Assembly (NCBI RefSeq): GCF_007828035.1
Contig: NZ_VITV01000008.1
Location: 248,001-312,000 of the forward strand
Direction: 5' to 3'
Source of the DNA: Nitrospirillum amazonense
Lineage (GTDB): Bacteria > Pseudomonadota > Alphaproteobacteria > Azospirillales > Azospirillaceae
DNA length: 64,000 nucleotides
The position numbers and the translations under genes were made by a program. Below the pieces are notes generated by a model. The model was not told where the DNA came from, made no database searches, and was given only the letters and a program-made list of their open reading frames with translations. Position 1 is the stretch's first letter. Every line of letters starts with the position of its first letter. Below are positions 16,905 through 27,955 of this stretch, piece after piece.

Positions 16905-18164
16905 CTAGGCACCGCGCACTAGGACGTGGCGCTTGCGCCCCGCCGACAGGCGCACCGGCAGGGCCCGCGCCACGATGCGGGCATCCAGGTCCGCCACTGC
17001 CACCCCATCGACCCGCACGCCGCCCCCGGCGATCAGGCGGCGCGCCTCCCCTTTCGAGGCCGCCAGGCCGCCGCGCACCAGCAGGTCGACCACCAGGGCG
17101 CCGTCCGGCACCTCCTCCACCGTCAGCGCCACCGCCGGCAGGCCCTCGGCGTTGGTGCCGGTGAAGGCCCGGCGGGCGGTCTCATTGGCGGCCTGGGCTG
17201 CCTCGGGCCCGTGGGCCAGGGCGGTCGCGGCGTTGGCCAGCACCTCCTTGGCCTGGTTGATCTCCGCCCCCGGCAGCGCCTCCAGTTCCGCGATGCGCTC
17301 CAGCGGCAGATCGGTGAACAGGCGCAGGAAGCGGCCGACGTCGGCATCCTCCGTGTTGCGCCAGAACTGCCAGTAGCCGTAGGGCGGCAGCCGGTCGGCG
17401 TTCAGCCAGACGGCACCGCCGGCGGTCTTGCCCATCTTGGCACCGGACGCGGTGGTCAGCAGCGGAGTGGTCAGGCCGAAGACCTCCCGCCCCTCAAGCC
17501 GGCGCACCAGGTCGATGCCGTTGACGATATTGCCCCATTGGTCCGACCCGCCCATCTGCGCCAGGCAGCCGGCGCGGCGGTGCAGTTCCAGGAAATCGAA
17601 GGCCTGGAGGATCATGTAGTTGAATTCCAGGAAGCTCATGGGGTCCTGCCGCTCCAGCCGCGCCTTCACGCTGTCGAAGGACAGCATGCGGTTGACGGAG
17701 AAATGGCGGCCGATGTCGCGCAACAGGTCGATGTAACCCAGGCGGTCCAGCCAATCGGCGTTGTTGACCATGACGGCATCGATGGGCCCCGACCCGAAGG
17801 TCAGGAAACGTTCGAAAACCCGGCGGATGCCCTGGATGTTGGCGGCGATCTGGACGTCGGTCAGCAGCGGACGTTCCGTGGCGCGAAAGCTGGGGTCACC
17901 CACCCTGGTGGTGCCGCCGCCGATCAGCACGATGGGCTTGTGCCCCGCCCGTTGCAGGCGGCGCAGCGTCATGATGGGCAGCAGATGCCCCACGTGCAGG
18001 CTGTCGGCCGTGGCGTCGAAGCCGATGTAGACCGGCACCACACCGGCCGCGAAGGCCGCGTCCAGCCCATCCAGGTTGGTGCACTGGTGAATGTAGCCGC
18101 GCGCGCCAAGCACCTGCAGGGCGGTGGAGCGTGGTGTCTGTGGGGAAAAATCCTGGGTATCCAT
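16905..18164 (-). CDS. tyrS: Tyrosyl-tRNA synthetase
   Basis: 419 residues, normal for bacterial TyrRS. It charges tRNA-Tyr in the cytoplasm. The class I HIGH-like motif is in [18 protein letters not shown] (HVGH about residue 57), the tyrosine pocket includes GGSDQWGNI, and the KMSKS-like loop is [13 protein letters not shown]-terminal S4 RNA-binding domain ([19 protein letters not shown]) follows. ATG 18164 starts the family's normal N-terminus; the frame extends to 18254 but those residues are not TyrRS-like. It is divergent from ssuA. I see nothing that marks it as a second, specialised synthetase. Confidence 0.96.
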   Translation of the reverse strand: MDTQDFSPQTPRSTALQVLGARGYIHQCTNLDGLDAAFAAGVVPVYIGFDATADSLHVGHLLPIMTLRRLQRAGHKPIVLIGGGTTRVGDPSFRATERPLLTDVQIAANIQGIRRVFERFLTFGSGPIDAVMVNNADWLDRLGYIDLLRDIGRHFSVNRMLSFDSVKARLERQDPMSFLEFNYMILQAFDFLELHRRAGCLAQMGGSDQWGNIVNGIDLVRRLEGREVFGLTTPLLTTASGAKMGKTAGGAVWLNADRLPPYGYWQFWRNTEDADVGRFLRLFTDLPLERIAELEALPGAEINQAKEVLANAATALAHGPEAAQAANETARRAFTGTNAEGLPAVALTVEEVPDGALVVDLLVRGGLAASKGEARRLIAGGGVRVDGVAVADLDARIVARALPVRLSAGRKRHVLVRGA

Positions 18165-18517
18165 GAAGCGGTTCCTGGTCTGGTGGACCGCCACCAAGAG
18201 GGAGACCGCTTTTGGAAAACGACTGCCGCCTTGGCGGCGGCATCGTTTCAACATGGTCGAACAACGCCGCTCCTATCAGGAGGGCGCGTAATACGTGCAG
18301 CAGAGGGGCAGCGTCGTGACCATGGGCGGATGGTGATCATCCCGCCGCCGTCCTGTCAAGCCGCCGCAGCGCATAGCCTCCTTATTTAACATAATTTTTC
18401 TGTCAATTGTATAGATTGACTCTCAACAGATCGTTAATTTAGCCTCAACTTAGATCGTAGAATAACGCGCACCGATTGATAAATAACATATCCAATAGTG
18501 TTGATTTGCGGGAGACC
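18165..18517. other. Divergent tyrS-ssuA intergenic region, AT-rich
   Basis: No gene is visible. Bases 18380-18515 are strikingly AT-rich for this genome. They include TTGACT at 18416-18421 and TAGAAT at 18458-18463, but no well-spaced -35/-10 pair. This is where a sulfur-starvation regulator of the CysB/Cbl type would be expected to act; I cannot point to a specific operator. Confidence 0.5.
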
Positions 18518-19483
18518 ATGATGGGTAAAGCCTATTCCGCCCTTTGCCGCCTGGCCCTGGCTGCGGCCTTGACCCTGGGTATTGGCGCGGCATCCGCAGC
18601 GGAAAAGCCGGTGCGCATCGGCTATCAGAAATACGGAACCCTGCTTCTGCTGAAGGAAAGCGGCAAGCTGGACGAACAGCTGAAAGCCCAAGGCGTCGCT
18701 GTGGAATGGCGGGAATTCCCCGGCGGCCCGCAGTTGCTGGAGGCGCTGAACGTCGGCGCGCTGGACTTCGGCATCACCGGCGAAGCGCCCCCCATCTTCG
18801 CCCAGGCCGCGGGCGCCCCCCTCGTCTATGTCGGCGTGGAACCGCCGGCACCCAAGGGCGAGGCCATCCTGGTACCCAAGGATAGCCCGCTGAAAAGCGT
18901 GGCCGACCTGAAGGGCAAGAAGGTGGCGCTGAACAAGGGCTCCAACGTCCACTACCTGCTGGTGAAGGCGCTGGAGGAAGCGGGCCTGGCATACAGCGAC
19001 ATCCAGCCCACCTACTTGGCGCCGGCCGACGCCCGCGCGGCGTTCGAGCAGGGCAGCGTCGATGCCTGGGTCATCTGGGACCCCTACTACGCCGCCGCGG
19101 CCGCCGCCACCCAGGCCAGGGTGCTGTTGGACGGCGTGCGCCCCGACGGCAGCAATCTGGTGGCCAACCACCAGTTCTACCTGGCCGAACGCGGCTTCAA
19201 CGAGACGCGGCCCCAGGTGGTTCAGACCATCCTGGCGGCACTGAAGGACATCGACGCCCAGTCCAGGGGCGACCAGAAGGCCGTGGCCCAGCGCCTGAGC
19301 CCGCAGGTGGGCATCCCGGCGCCGGTGCTGGAAACGGCGCTGGCCCGCATGGGCTACGGCGTGCAGCCCATTACGCCCGAGGTGGTCGCTGCCCAGCAGA
19401 AGATCGCCGACACCTTCCACCAGCTGGGGCTGATCCCCAAGCCCATCCGCGTCTCCGACGCCATTCCCGGATCGAAATCATGA
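18518..19483 (+). CDS. ssuA: Aliphatic sulfonate ABC transporter, substrate-binding protein
   Basis: 321 residues. A signal peptide ([27 protein letters not shown]) is followed by a periplasmic-binding fold typical of Ssu[49 protein letters not shown], and [13 protein letters not shown]. It captures alkanesulfonates for use as a sulfur source. ATG 18518 or the next codon, 18521, both fit the GGAGA at 18511-18515; earlier in-frame ATGs precede the signal peptide. Its stop overlaps the ssuD start (ATGA), so ssuA-D-C-B are translated as a tight operon. Confidence 0.93.
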   Translation: MMGKAYSALCRLALAAALTLGIGAASAAEKPVRIGYQKYGTLLLLKESGKLDEQLKAQGVAVEWREFPGGPQLLEALNVGALDFGITGEAPPIFAQAAGAPLVYVGVEPPAPKGEAILVPKDSPLKSVADLKGKKVALNKGSNVHYLLVKALEEAGLAYSDIQPTYLAPADARAAFEQGSVDAWVIWDPYYAAAAAATQARVLLDGVRPDGSNLVANHQFYLAERGFNETRPQVVQTILAALKDIDAQSRGDQKAVAQRLSPQVGIPAPVLETALARMGYGVQPITPEVVAAQQKIADTFHQLGLIPKPIRVSDAIPGSKS

Positions 19484-20694
19484 GCGACACCCCCCTTCAC
19501 CCTGCCGAACCGGTGACGGAAGCGAACGTCTTCTGGTTCATCCCCACCCATGGCGACGGCCGCTATCTGGGCACCACCCACGGCGCCCGCGCCGTCAGCT
19601 TCGATTACCTGAAGCAGATCGCACAGGCGGCCGACAGCCTGGGCTACTACGGCGTGCTGCTGCCCACCGGGCGCAGTTGCGAGGACAGCTGGGTCATCGC
19701 CTCCGCCCTGGCCCCGCTGACGGAACGCTTGCGCTATCTGGTAGCGGTACGGCCCGGCTTGCAGTCGCCCACCGTTTCGGCCCGTATGGCGGCCACACTG
19801 GACCGGGTGTCCAACGGCCGGCTGCTGATCAATGTGGTAACCGGCGGCGACCCGGTGGAGAACGCCGGCGACGGCATCTTCCTGTCGCATACAGAGCGCT
19901 ATGAGGTGACGCGGGAATTCTTGTCGGTCTGGACCCGCCTGATCGCCGGCGAGACGGTGCATTATGAAGGCAAGCACATCCGCATCGAGGATGGGCGACT
20001 GTTCTTCCCCTCCCTGCAGCGGCCCTACCCGCCCCTGTATTTCGGCGGATCATCGACCGCCGGCATCGACGTGGCGGCGGAGACGGTCGACAAATACCTG
20101 ACCTGGGGCGAGCCACCGGCGCAGGTGGCGGAGAAGGTGGCCGTCGTCCGCGCCGCCGCAGCCGCCAAAGGCCGCAAGGTGACCTTCGGCATCCGCCTGC
20201 ATGTCATCGTGCGCGAAACCAACGAGGCTGCCTGGCGTGCCGCCGATGAGCTGATCCAGCACGTGGATGACGCCACCATCGCCCAGGCCCAGAAGACCTT
20301 CGCCCGCATGGACAGCGTGGGTCAGGCCCGCATGCAGGCGCTGCACGGCGGCCGGCGCGACAAGCTGGAGGTCAGCCCCAACCTGTGGGCCGGCGTGGGC
20401 CTGGTGCGCGGCGGCGCCGGCACCGCCCTGGTGGGCGATCCGGAAACGGTGGCGCAGCGCATGAAGGAATACATGGCGGTGGGCATCGACAGCTTCATCC
20501 TGTCGGGCTACCCGCACCTGGAGGAAGCCTACCGCTTCGCCGAACTGGTCTTCCCCCTGCTGCCGCTGGCGCCCGGCAATGGCCGGGACAAGGGCGAGGC
20601 CACCAACCATGGCCCGTTCGGCGAGCGCATCGCCAACACCCTGCCCCCGGCGCCCAAGGATACCGCCGCCCTGCGCCAGGCGTCGGCATCATGA
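19480..20694 (+). CDS. ssuD: FMNH2-dependent alkanesulfonate monooxygenase
   Basis: 404 residues of the bacterial luciferase-like family. SsuD uses FMNH2 and oxygen to release sulfite from alkanesulfonates in the cytoplasm. Signature segments include [44 protein letters not shown] and [16 protein letters not shown]. Overlaps of four bases with ssuA and three with ssuC show translational coupling. No ssuE-type FMN reductase is encoded in the operon, so FMNH2 must come from elsewhere, possibly involving the flavoprotein at 22426. Confidence 0.95.
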   Translation: MSDTPLHPAEPVTEANVFWFIPTHGDGRYLGTTHGARAVSFDYLKQIAQAADSLGYYGVLLPTGRSCEDSWVIASALAPLTERLRYLVAVRPGLQSPTVSARMAATLDRVSNGRLLINVVTGGDPVENAGDGIFLSHTERYEVTREFLSVWTRLIAGETVHYEGKHIRIEDGRLFFPSLQRPYPPLYFGGSSTAGIDVAAETVDKYLTWGEPPAQVAEKVAVVRAAAAAKGRKVTFGIRLHVIVRETNEAAWRAADELIQHVDDATIAQAQKTFARMDSVGQARMQALHGGRRDKLEVSPNLWAGVGLVRGGAGTALVGDPETVAQRMKEYMAVGIDSFILSGYPHLEEAYRFAELVFPLLPLAPGNGRDKGEATNHGPFGERIANTLPPAPKDTAALRQASAS

Positions 20695-21479
20695 CCAGGG
20701 CTACCGCGCTGCGCCGGGGGCTGGTCCCCTGGCTGCTGCCCATCGCCCTGCTGGCGGTGTGGGAGGTGGCGGCCAAGGCGGGATGGCTGTCGGCCCGCGT
20801 GCTGCCGGCGCCCAGCGACATCGCCGTCGCTTTCTGGATCACGCTGAAGGACGGCAGCCTGCCCCACCACGTCGGCATCAGTGCCGAACGCGCCGTACTG
20901 GGCCTGGCCATCGGCGGCGGCCTGGGCTTTGCCCTGGGGCTGGTCAACGGCGCCCTGCCCCTGGCCGAGGACATCCTGGACAGTTCCTTGCAGATGCTGC
21001 GCAACGTGCCGCACCTGGCCATCATCCCCATGGTCATCCTGTGGTTCGGCATCGGGGAGGAGGCCAAGGTCTTCCTGGTGGCCGTGGGCGTGCTGTTCCC
21101 CATGTACCTCAACACCTTCCACGGCATCCGCTCGGTGGACCGGGGCCTGGTGGAGATGGGGCGGGTCTATGGCCTGAGGCCCGTGGCCCTCTACCTGCGC
21201 GTCATTCTGCCGGGCGCCCTGCCCGCCATCCTGGTTGGCCTGCGCTACGCCCTGGGCATCATGTGGCTGACCCTGATCGTGGCGGAGACCATCTCCGCCT
21301 CCTCCGGCATCGGCTACATGACCATGAACGCGCGGGAGTTCCTGCAAACCGACATGGTGTTGCTGGGCATCATCGTCTACGCCCTGCTGGGCAAGCTGGC
21401 CGACATCGCGTCGCGCTGGCTGGAGCGCAGGGCGCTGAAGTGGAACCCATCCTTCCACACCGGGCTGGAGGCGGCATGA
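20691..21479 (+). CDS. ssuC: Aliphatic sulfonate ABC transporter, permease
   Basis: 262 residues with about six membrane segments; the first is [18 protein letters not shown]. It carries the inner-membrane BPD permease signature ([38 protein letters not shown]-loop region), which contacts the SsuB ATPase. ATG 20691 overlaps the ssuD stop, and its own stop overlaps the ssuB start. It imports sulfonates delivered by SsuA. Confidence 0.94.
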   Translation: MTRATALRRGLVPWLLPIALLAVWEVAAKAGWLSARVLPAPSDIAVAFWITLKDGSLPHHVGISAERAVLGLAIGGGLGFALGLVNGALPLAEDILDSSLQMLRNVPHLAIIPMVILWFGIGEEAKVFLVAVGVLFPMYLNTFHGIRSVDRGLVEMGRVYGLRPVALYLRVILPGALPAILVGLRYALGIMWLTLIVAETISASSGIGYMTMNAREFLQTDMVLLGIIVYALLGKLADIASRWLERRALKWNPSFHTGLEAA

Positions 21480-22258
21480 TGGTCCCCCTGCGCGCGGCGC
21501 CCCCACCCCAGGTTCAGCCCGAGGTCCAGGACGAAGCCCCCGTTACCGGCAAGGGCTTGGAACTGGCCTTCGACGGCGTCACCAAAGCCTTCGGCGACGT
21601 GAGCGTGCTGAAGGGCCTGGACCTGGCCATCCCGGCCGGACAATTCGTCGCCGTCGTCGGCCGCTCGGGCGGTGGCAAGACCACGCTGATGCGCCTCATC
21701 GCCGGGCTGGACGGCCCAACCAGCGGCACCATCCGCATCGACGGCACGGCCCGCCGGGGCCTGCAGCCCGACGTGCGCCTGCTGTTCCAGGACGCCCGCC
21801 TGCTGCCCTGGCAGCGGGTGCTGAGCAATGTCGGCATCGCCCGGGGGCCCGGCTGGAAGGCACGCGCCCAGGCGCTGCTGGCCGAGGTGGGCCTGGCGGA
21901 TCGCGCGGGCGACTGGCCCTACGTCCTGTCCGGCGGGCAGAAGCAGCGCGTGGCCCTGGCCCGCGCCCTGGTGACGGAGCCCGGCATCCTGCTGCTGGAC
22001 GAACCCTTCGGCGCCCTGGACGCCCTGACCCGGGCGGACATGCACCGCCTGCTGACCCGGATTTGGGGCCAGCACGGCTTCACCGCCATCCTCATCACCC
22101 ACGACGTGGCCGAGGCCGTGGCCCTGGCCGATCGCGTGCTGGTGCTGCGCGACGGGCGCGTGGCCGAGGACATCGCCGTCGACATCCCGCGCGGCGCCCG
22201 CGCCACCGGCGCCCCCCGGCTGGCGGAACTGGAACGCCGCATCCTCAACGCCGTCTAA
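21476..22258 (+). CDS. ssuB: Aliphatic sulfonate ABC transporter, ATP-binding protein
   Basis: 260 residues. Walker A is GRSGGGKTT (about residue 63), the Q-loop is [11 protein letters not shown], the ABC signature is LSGGQKQR, and Walker B is [12 protein letters not shown], followed by the switch histidine in [10 protein letters not shown]. It powers sulfonate import through SsuC. The start ATG 21476 overlaps the ssuC stop codon by four bases. The N-terminal 25 residues are Pro/Ala-rich and not part of the ABC core. Confidence 0.95.
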   Translation: MMVPLRAAPPPQVQPEVQDEAPVTGKGLELAFDGVTKAFGDVSVLKGLDLAIPAGQFVAVVGRSGGGKTTLMRLIAGLDGPTSGTIRIDGTARRGLQPDVRLLFQDARLLPWQRVLSNVGIARGPGWKARAQALLAEVGLADRAGDWPYVLSGGQKQRVALARALVTEPGILLLDEPFGALDALTRADMHRLLTRIWGQHGFTAILITHDVAEAVALADRVLVLRDGRVAEDIAVDIPRGARATGAPRLAELERRILNAV

Positions 22259-22425
22259 AAGAGAGTGCCCCTGGACGCGCAACGATCACTTTTGAAGTTC
22301 ACAAAAGGCAACTACGTGCCGCCTTGAACCAATCGCTTGCCCCTGACACTCTGGCACCCGACAGCCTGACCGCCGCCGCCCTATAGACGGCATCGCTGCA
22401 CCGGTATCACTTGATCGGGTTCCCC

Positions 22426-23919
22426 ATGTCCCTGGGTGATGCGCACCAAAGAACCGCCCCCCGCGTCGTCATCCTGGGCGGCGGCTTCAGCGGGGCCGTG
22501 GCCGCCTTGCACTTGGCCCGGGGCACGCCGGTGCCGGTGGACATCGATATCGTGGAGCCGCGTCCGCTGCTGGGGGGCGGTGTCGCCTATTCCACCCCCG
22601 ATCCGCAGCACCGCATCAACGTGCCAGCCGCGCGCATGAGCGCTTTTTCCGCCGACATGGGCCATTTCGACCGCTGGCTGCGCCGCTCCGGCGTGCTGGC
22701 CACGGACCCGCAGGCCCTGGTCAAGGGCGGGCACATCTTCTCCAGCCGGCTGGAGTTCGGGCGCTATCTCGACGGGCTGGTGCGGGAACAGGCGGCCTCC
22801 GACGGGCCCGCCCACATCCGTCATGTGCAGCAGCGGGCGACATCCATCACCCCCATCCCCCGTGATGCGCCGCCGGGCCAGTCCTTCGGCTATGCCGTGG
22901 CGCTGGAAAACGGCGGCCGTCTGGTGGCCGATGTGGTGATCATCGCCACCAGCCACCCGCCGCCGGCCCCGCCCCGGAACCTCGTAGCGGCGCTGGGCGA
23001 CGACCCGCGCCTGATCGCGAACCCCTGGGCGCCCGGCGCGCTGGAGGGGCTGGACACCAACGCCCGGGTGCTGGTGGTGGGCTCGGGCCTCACCATGGCC
23101 GACATCCTGGCCACGCTGGAGGCCGGGGGGCACAAGGGGCCAATCACCGTCTTCTCCCGTCGTGGCCTGACGCCCCGGGGACATGCCCTGGACGCGAGCG
23201 AGCTGGTGGGTGACTTCGCCACCCGGCCGGAGGTGACGGCCCTGGCCCTGCTGCGCCGCATCCGCGCCACGGTGAAAGCTGCGGATGTGGAGGGCCGGCC
23301 GTGGCAGACGGTGCTGGACGCCGTGCGCCGGGACGCCCGCGCCATCTGGCAGGCCCTACCCCTGGACCAGAAGCGCAAAATGCTGCGTCACCTGCGCCCC
23401 TTCTGGGACGCGCACCGCTACCGCATCGCCCCGCAGCCGGAGGCGACCATCCATGAGCTGGAAGCGCGGGGGCAGCTTGAAATCCTGGCGGCCAACCTGG
23501 CCGACATCCGGGCCGATGCCGCTGGCGTGCATGTCACCCTGCGTCCCCGCCGGGGCGGCCCCGCCCTGACCCGCACGGTGGACGCGGTGGTGGTGGCCAC
23601 CGGGCCGGCACACGACCATCTGATCGATGCCGTTCCCGCCCTGGCCCCCCTGGTGTCGACCGGACGCCTTCATCCCGACGCGCTGGGCCTGGGCATCGCC
23701 GTGGATGAGCAGAGCCGCGTCATCGACGTGCGCGGCGTGCCGGATGAGACGTTGTGGGTGGCCGGCCCCCTTGCCCGCGCCACCTTCGGCGAGCTGATGG
23801 GCCTGCCTCAGGTGCTGATCCATGCGGAGGAGGTGGCGCGGTCCGTGGCCCAGCGTCTGCCGGGCCAGGCCGCCCCGGAAAAGCCGAAGGCGGGCACCCG
23901 CAGCCGGATGCCCGCCTGA
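22426..23919 (+). CDS. FAD/NAD(P)-binding flavoprotein, YdhS-like
   Basis: 497 residues. The N-terminal dinucleotide motif is VVILGGGFSGAVAALHLAR. A second motif, VLVVGSGLTMADILATLEAGG (about residue 210), is the NADPH site, and VVVATGPAHDHLID is a conserved FAD-side segment. This matches the COG4529/YdhS-like group (NAD_binding_9 type), whose reactions are mostly unknown. It lies 167 bases after ssuB on the same strand, so a role in sulfonate or thiol oxidation is plausible but unproven. The last codons overlap a leftward hairpin that probably terminates ilvE. Confidence 0.8.
   Translation: MSLGDAHQRTAPRVVILGGGFSGAVAALHLARGTPVPVDIDIVEPRPLLGGGVAYSTPDPQHRINVPAARMSAFSADMGHFDRWLRRSGVLATDPQALVKGGHIFSSRLEFGRYLDGLVREQAASDGPAHIRHVQQRATSITPIPRDAPPGQSFGYAVALENGGRLVADVVIIATSHPPPAPPRNLVAALGDDPRLIANPWAPGALEGLDTNARVLVVGSGLTMADILATLEAGGHKGPITVFSRRGLTPRGHALDASELVGDFATRPEVTALALLRRIRATVKAADVEGRPWQTVLDAVRRDARAIWQALPLDQKRKMLRHLRPFWDAHRYRIAPQPEATIHELEARGQLEILAANLADIRADAAGVHVTLRPRRGGPALTRTVDAVVVATGPAHDHLIDAVPALAPLVSTGRLHPDALGLGIAVDEQSRVIDVRGVPDETLWVAGPLARATFGELMGLPQVLIHAEEVARSVAQRLPGQAAPEKPKAGTRSRMPA
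23877..23916 (-). terminator. Probable terminator of ilvE, inside the 3' end of the flavoprotein gene
   Basis: Stem GGCGGGCA/TGCCCGCC (23889-23896 and 23909-23916), followed on the minus strand by TTCGGCTTTTCC. It lies just beyond the ilvE stop at 23931. Confidence 0.55.
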
Positions 23920-23930
23920 TCGGACTGGGT

Positions 23931-25013
<1,083 letters not shown>

Positions 25014-25187
25014 GATCTCAAGCCTTCGTGTCCCATGCCGGCAGCCTAACCGATCGGCTGGTCGCATACGGTCGTGTATTTTTAGTCCGACGTGGTACGG
25101 CGGATTTTCAAACCTGCCTAGCGGACGGATCAGATCGAAGCTAAATCTGATGCGAAACGCCATTAAAGAACAACGGCGGAGGATTGT

Positions 25188-26399
25188 ATGGGCGAAACAT
25201 TGCCGATGGCCGGGGCGGCCGGGCCAGCGGGGATGTCGGCGGGTGCGCAGCGCCTGACCATGGGGCTATGCTTCCTGGCGGCCGCCATTGAAGGGTTCGA
25301 TCTGCAGTCGGCCGGTGTGGCCGCACCCCGCCTGGGCCCCGCCTTCCAGCTGGACCCCACACAGATGAGCTTGGTGTTCAGCGCCGCCATCGCCGGCCTG
25401 ATCGTGGGCGCCCTGGTGGGGGGCCGCGTCTCCGACCTCAGGGGGCGCAAGGTGGCGCTGATGCTGTCGCTGGGCGTCTTCGGTCTGTTCTCCTGCCTCA
25501 CGGCACTTGCCTGGGACTATCCCAGCCTGCTGGCCGCGCGTTTCCTGACCGGCCTGGGCCTGGGCGGCGCCTTTCCCAACCTGATCGCCATCGCCTCGGA
25601 AAGCACGGAGCGGGGCAAGGCCGGCGCCGTGGCCATCATCTATGCCGGCATGCCCCTGGGCGGGGCGCTGGCCGCCGTCATGGCCTTGCGCGGCGGACAC
25701 GGTGATTGGCAGACCGTGTTCTGGATGGGCGGCGTCGCCCCGCTGGCGCTGCTGCCCATCCTGGCCGTGGCCCTGCCCGCCTTTTGCGTGGCACCGGCGG
25801 CCGACACCCCGCGCCAGGGCATCGTTCAGGCCCTGTTCGCCCCGGGGCGACGCGTGGACACAGGCGCCCTGTGGCTGGGCTCCTTCTTCGCCCTGCTGGT
25901 CCTGTACCTGCTGCTGAATTGGCTGCCCGTACTGCTGCTGTCGCGCGGCCTGCCCCGCACCCTGGTTCTGGGCGTGCAGATCGTCTTCAACATGGGCGGC
26001 GCCTGCGGCTCCGGCATTGCCGGCCAGTTGATGGACCGGGTGGACCGCCGGCTGGCCGTGATCGTCATCTTCCTGGCCCTGGCGCTGGCCCTGGCCGGCC
26101 TGGCCGGGGTGGAGGCCAATTTCCTCATGGCCGTGGCCGCCGTCGCCGGCGCGGCGGTACTGGCCGCCCAGGCGCTGATTTATGGCCTGGCACCCAGCTA
26201 TTATCCGGCAGAGGTGCGTGGACAAGGCGTGGGTGCCGTTGTGGCCGCCGGCCGCCTGGGTTCCGTCGCCGGGCCGCTGCTGGCCGGCCAGTTGATCGCC
26301 AGCGGCGGCAGCAGCGCCGACGTGCTGATGGGCATCATCCCGATGGCGGTGTTGAGTGGCATCGCGACCTTCGTCCTGGTCGCCCGCCGGCCCGCCTAG
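25188..26399 (+). CDS. MFS transporter, aromatic-acid/MhpT-like (AAHS group)
   Basis: 403 residues with about 12 membrane helices. The first helix, FLAAAIEGFDLQSAGVAAPRL, carries the GFD of the aromatic acid:H+ symporter group and is close to MhpT (3-hydroxyphenylpropionate carrier). The loop GGRVSDLRGRKVALM is the MFS A-motif. It probably imports an aromatic or other organic acid; the substrate cannot be read. No catabolic partner gene is adjacent. ATG 25188 follows AACGGCGGAGG, a good ribosome binding site. Its stop lies in one arm of the palindrome at 26391-26442. Confidence 0.85.
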   Translation: MGETLPMAGAAGPAGMSAGAQRLTMGLCFLAAAIEGFDLQSAGVAAPRLGPAFQLDPTQMSLVFSAAIAGLIVGALVGGRVSDLRGRKVALMLSLGVFGLFSCLTALAWDYPSLLAARFLTGLGLGGAFPNLIAIASESTERGKAGAVAIIYAGMPLGGALAAVMALRGGHGDWQTVFWMGGVAPLALLPILAVALPAFCVAPAADTPRQGIVQALFAPGRRVDTGALWLGSFFALLVLYLLLNWLPVLLLSRGLPRTLVLGVQIVFNMGGACGSGIAGQLMDRVDRRLAVIVIFLALALALAGLAGVEANFLMAVAAVAGAAVLAAQALIYGLAPSYYPAEVRGQGVGAVVAAGRLGSVAGPLLAGQLIASGGSSADVLMGIIPMAVLSGIATFVLVARRPA

Positions 26400-26442
26400 A
26401 GCGGAACGCGATCATGGCTGATCGCATCTTGCTCTAGGCGGG
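26391..26442. repeat. 52-base compound palindrome spanning both stop codons (terminator or REP-like element)
   Basis: The outer arms CCCGCCTAGAGC (26391-26402) and GCTCTAGGCGGG (26431-26442) pair perfectly over 12 bp. An inner stem GCGATCA/TGATCGC (26408-26414 with 26419-26425) closes on TGGC. The TAG stops of the MFS gene and of the leftward small gene each lie in an outer arm. It can act as a bidirectional terminator. Its shape (AGAGC ends, nested stem) also recalls the short dispersed palindromes of alphaproteobacterial genomes. Confidence 0.8.
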
Positions 26443-26661
26443 AACGGCCGTCGCCTCGAGCCGCATGCGCCGGCCGCGGCGATGATCCACCGGCGTCGCC
26501 AGGCGCAACAGGTGACGCTTATGCTGGACGGAGGCGACGGTGCGGCCCAGGGCTTGGGCGATTTCCCGGTCGCCCTGCCCGGCGGCGTTCATGGCGATCA
26601 GCTGGGCCAGGCTCTCTTCATCCCAGGATCGCGCGGGGCCAAGTTTGGCGGCGCTACGCAT
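26434..26661 (-). CDS. Small helix-turn-helix-like protein, unknown function
   Basis: 75 residues from ATG 26661 (MRSAAKLGPARSWDEESLAQ); the frame also allows ATG 26694. The central part, ESLAQLIAMNAAGQGDREIAQALGRTVASVQHKRHLLRLA, reads like a homeodomain/Myb or GcrA-type helix-turn-helix, in which SVQ-KR would be the recognition helix. The C-terminus is Arg-rich. It is probably a small DNA-binding protein. It lies downstream of the degenerate nucleotidyltransferase gene on the same strand, only about 50 bases away. No family name can be given. Confidence 0.55.
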   Translation of the reverse strand: MRSAAKLGPARSWDEESLAQLIAMNAAGQGDREIAQALGRTVASVQHKRHLLRLATPVDHRRGRRMRLEATAVPA

Positions 26662-26713
26662 GCTCTCACCTTGAGTGTTAGAAACGGCATCCAAGTCTTT
26701 GGTAAAATCAACT

Positions 26714-27103
26714 CTAGGCTTTCAATCGAACTTCCCCGTCTTTCCAGGGCGACCGGGCCGCGAAGAGGAGTTCGCCCTCCTCCACCATGCGCTGGGCGAT
26801 GGAACCGTCGACTTGCAGGGCGCTACGGAAGTCGCCCATGCACAGGACGGTGACGGCGGCGGGCAGATCCAGGCGGCCAAGGGTGGCCAGCGCCAAGTTG
26901 CCGTCCCAGCAGGGCAGCGGCGCCTCGTCGTCAATGACGATCAGGAAGTGGCCGGTGGCGCCCTCGGCACGCATCGGCGACGGGACCAGGAGGTAGATGC
27001 GCCAGGGATGCAGGGCGTCGACAAGGGCCAGCAGGGCCGCCGCTATCCGTTGCGTGCCAATCCACCGGTCGCCCCATTGCCCCGGCCCTTCCGCCGCCGC
27101 CAT
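26714..27103 (-). CDS. Degenerate nucleotidyltransferase-fold protein
   Basis: 129 residues. The layout follows small MNT-type nucleotidyltransferases: a helix, then RIYLLVPSPMRAEGATGHFLIVIDDE where active members have a GSRARG...SDIDLLVV stretch, and a closing segment VTVLCMGDFRSALQVDGSIAQRMVEEGELLF like the family's DVVVMTPEDFE...REGVVLY. The glycine-serine and the catalytic Asp pair are missing, so it is probably inactive as a transferase. It could be a regulatory remnant or a partner of a second protein. It lies between the enoyl-CoA hydratase and a small HTH gene, same strand. Confidence 0.5.
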   Translation of the reverse strand: MAAAEGPGQWGDRWIGTQRIAAALLALVDALHPWRIYLLVPSPMRAEGATGHFLIVIDDEAPLPCWDGNLALATLGRLDLPAAVTVLCMGDFRSALQVDGSIAQRMVEEGELLFAARSPWKDGEVRLKA

Positions 27104-27169
27104 GCCGTCCTCCCTGGGTTGGTCGTCTCCTGTTCCGCGTCGCCGTCGTCTGCTGCCGAATGGAAGCGC

Positions 27170-27955
27170 TTACCGGCCCTTGAACTGGGGCGGACGCTTC
27201 TCGGCGAACGCGCTCATGCCTTCCTTCTGATCCTCCAGCGCGAAGGTCGAGTGGAACAGCCGGCGCTCGAACCGCAGGCCTTCGGCCAGCGTCAGCTCGA
27301 ACGCGCGGTCCACCGCCTCCTTCGCCATCATCACGGCGGGGCGGGAATAGCCGCAGATCTTCTCCGCCACCTTCACCGCCTCTTCCACCAATTCGGCCGC
27401 CGGCACGATGCGCGCCACCAGGCCTGCCCGCTCGGCCTCCACCGCGTCCATCATGCGGCCGGTCAGCACCAGCTCCATGGCCTTGGCCTTGCCGATGGCG
27501 CGGGTCAGGCGCTGGGTGCCGCCGGCACCGGGAATGGTGCCGATGGTGATTTCGGGCTGGCCGAACTTGGCTGTGTCGGCGGCCAGCAGGATGTCGGCCA
27601 TCATGGCCAGTTCGCATCCGCCACCCAGGGCATAGCCCGCGACCGCCGCGATGGTCGGCTTGCGGCAGGTGGCCAGGCGTCCCCACTTCTTGGTGATGAA
27701 GTCACCCAGGTAGGCGTCCATGTAGGTCTTGGACTGCATCTCCTTAATGTCGGCGCCGGCGGCGAAGGCCTTCTCGCTGCCCGTCACAACGATGGCGCCA
27801 ATGGAATCATCGGCCTCCAGCCGGTCCAGCGCGTCCTGCAGGTCGGTCACCAGGCCGTCCGACAGGGCGTTCAGCGCCTTGGGACGGTTCAGGCGGATCA
27901 GGCCCACGGGGCCCCGCACCTCGACCAGGATGTTCTCGTAGGCGAACTCGGACAT
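27170..27955 (-). CDS. Enoyl-CoA hydratase
   Basis: 261 residues of the crotonase family, adding water to 2-trans-enoyl-CoA in fatty-acid or amino-acid breakdown. Visible family parts are [19 protein letters not shown], the oxyanion-hole segment [11 protein letters not shown], and [40 protein letters not shown], which holds both catalytic glutamates (E and PEI..GTIPG). The C-terminus ends [12 protein letters not shown], as in short-chain enoyl-CoA hydratases. ATG 27955 has GAGAGGA upstream; the longer frame to 28057 is not family-like. It diverges from the GntR gene. Confidence 0.93.
   Translation of the reverse strand: MSEFAYENILVEVRGPVGLIRLNRPKALNALSDGLVTDLQDALDRLEADDSIGAIVVTGSEKAFAAGADIKEMQSKTYMDAYLGDFITKKWGRLATCRKPTIAAVAGYALGGGCELAMMADILLAADTAKFGQPEITIGTIPGAGGTQRLTRAIGKAKAMELVLTGRMMDAVEAERAGLVARIVPAAELVEEAVKVAEKICGYSRPAVMMAKEAVDRAFELTLAEGLRFERRLFHSTFALEDQKEGMSAFAEKRPPQFKGR

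Noticed and set aside
16905-18164. tyrS as a specialised or antibiotic-resistance synthetase
   Set aside because: All motifs and the length fit the housekeeping enzyme and nothing nearby suggests another role.
18416-18463. Possible sigma-70 promoter hexamers before ssuA
   Set aside because: TTGACT has no acceptable -10 at 16-18 bases, and TAGAAT has no acceptable -35.
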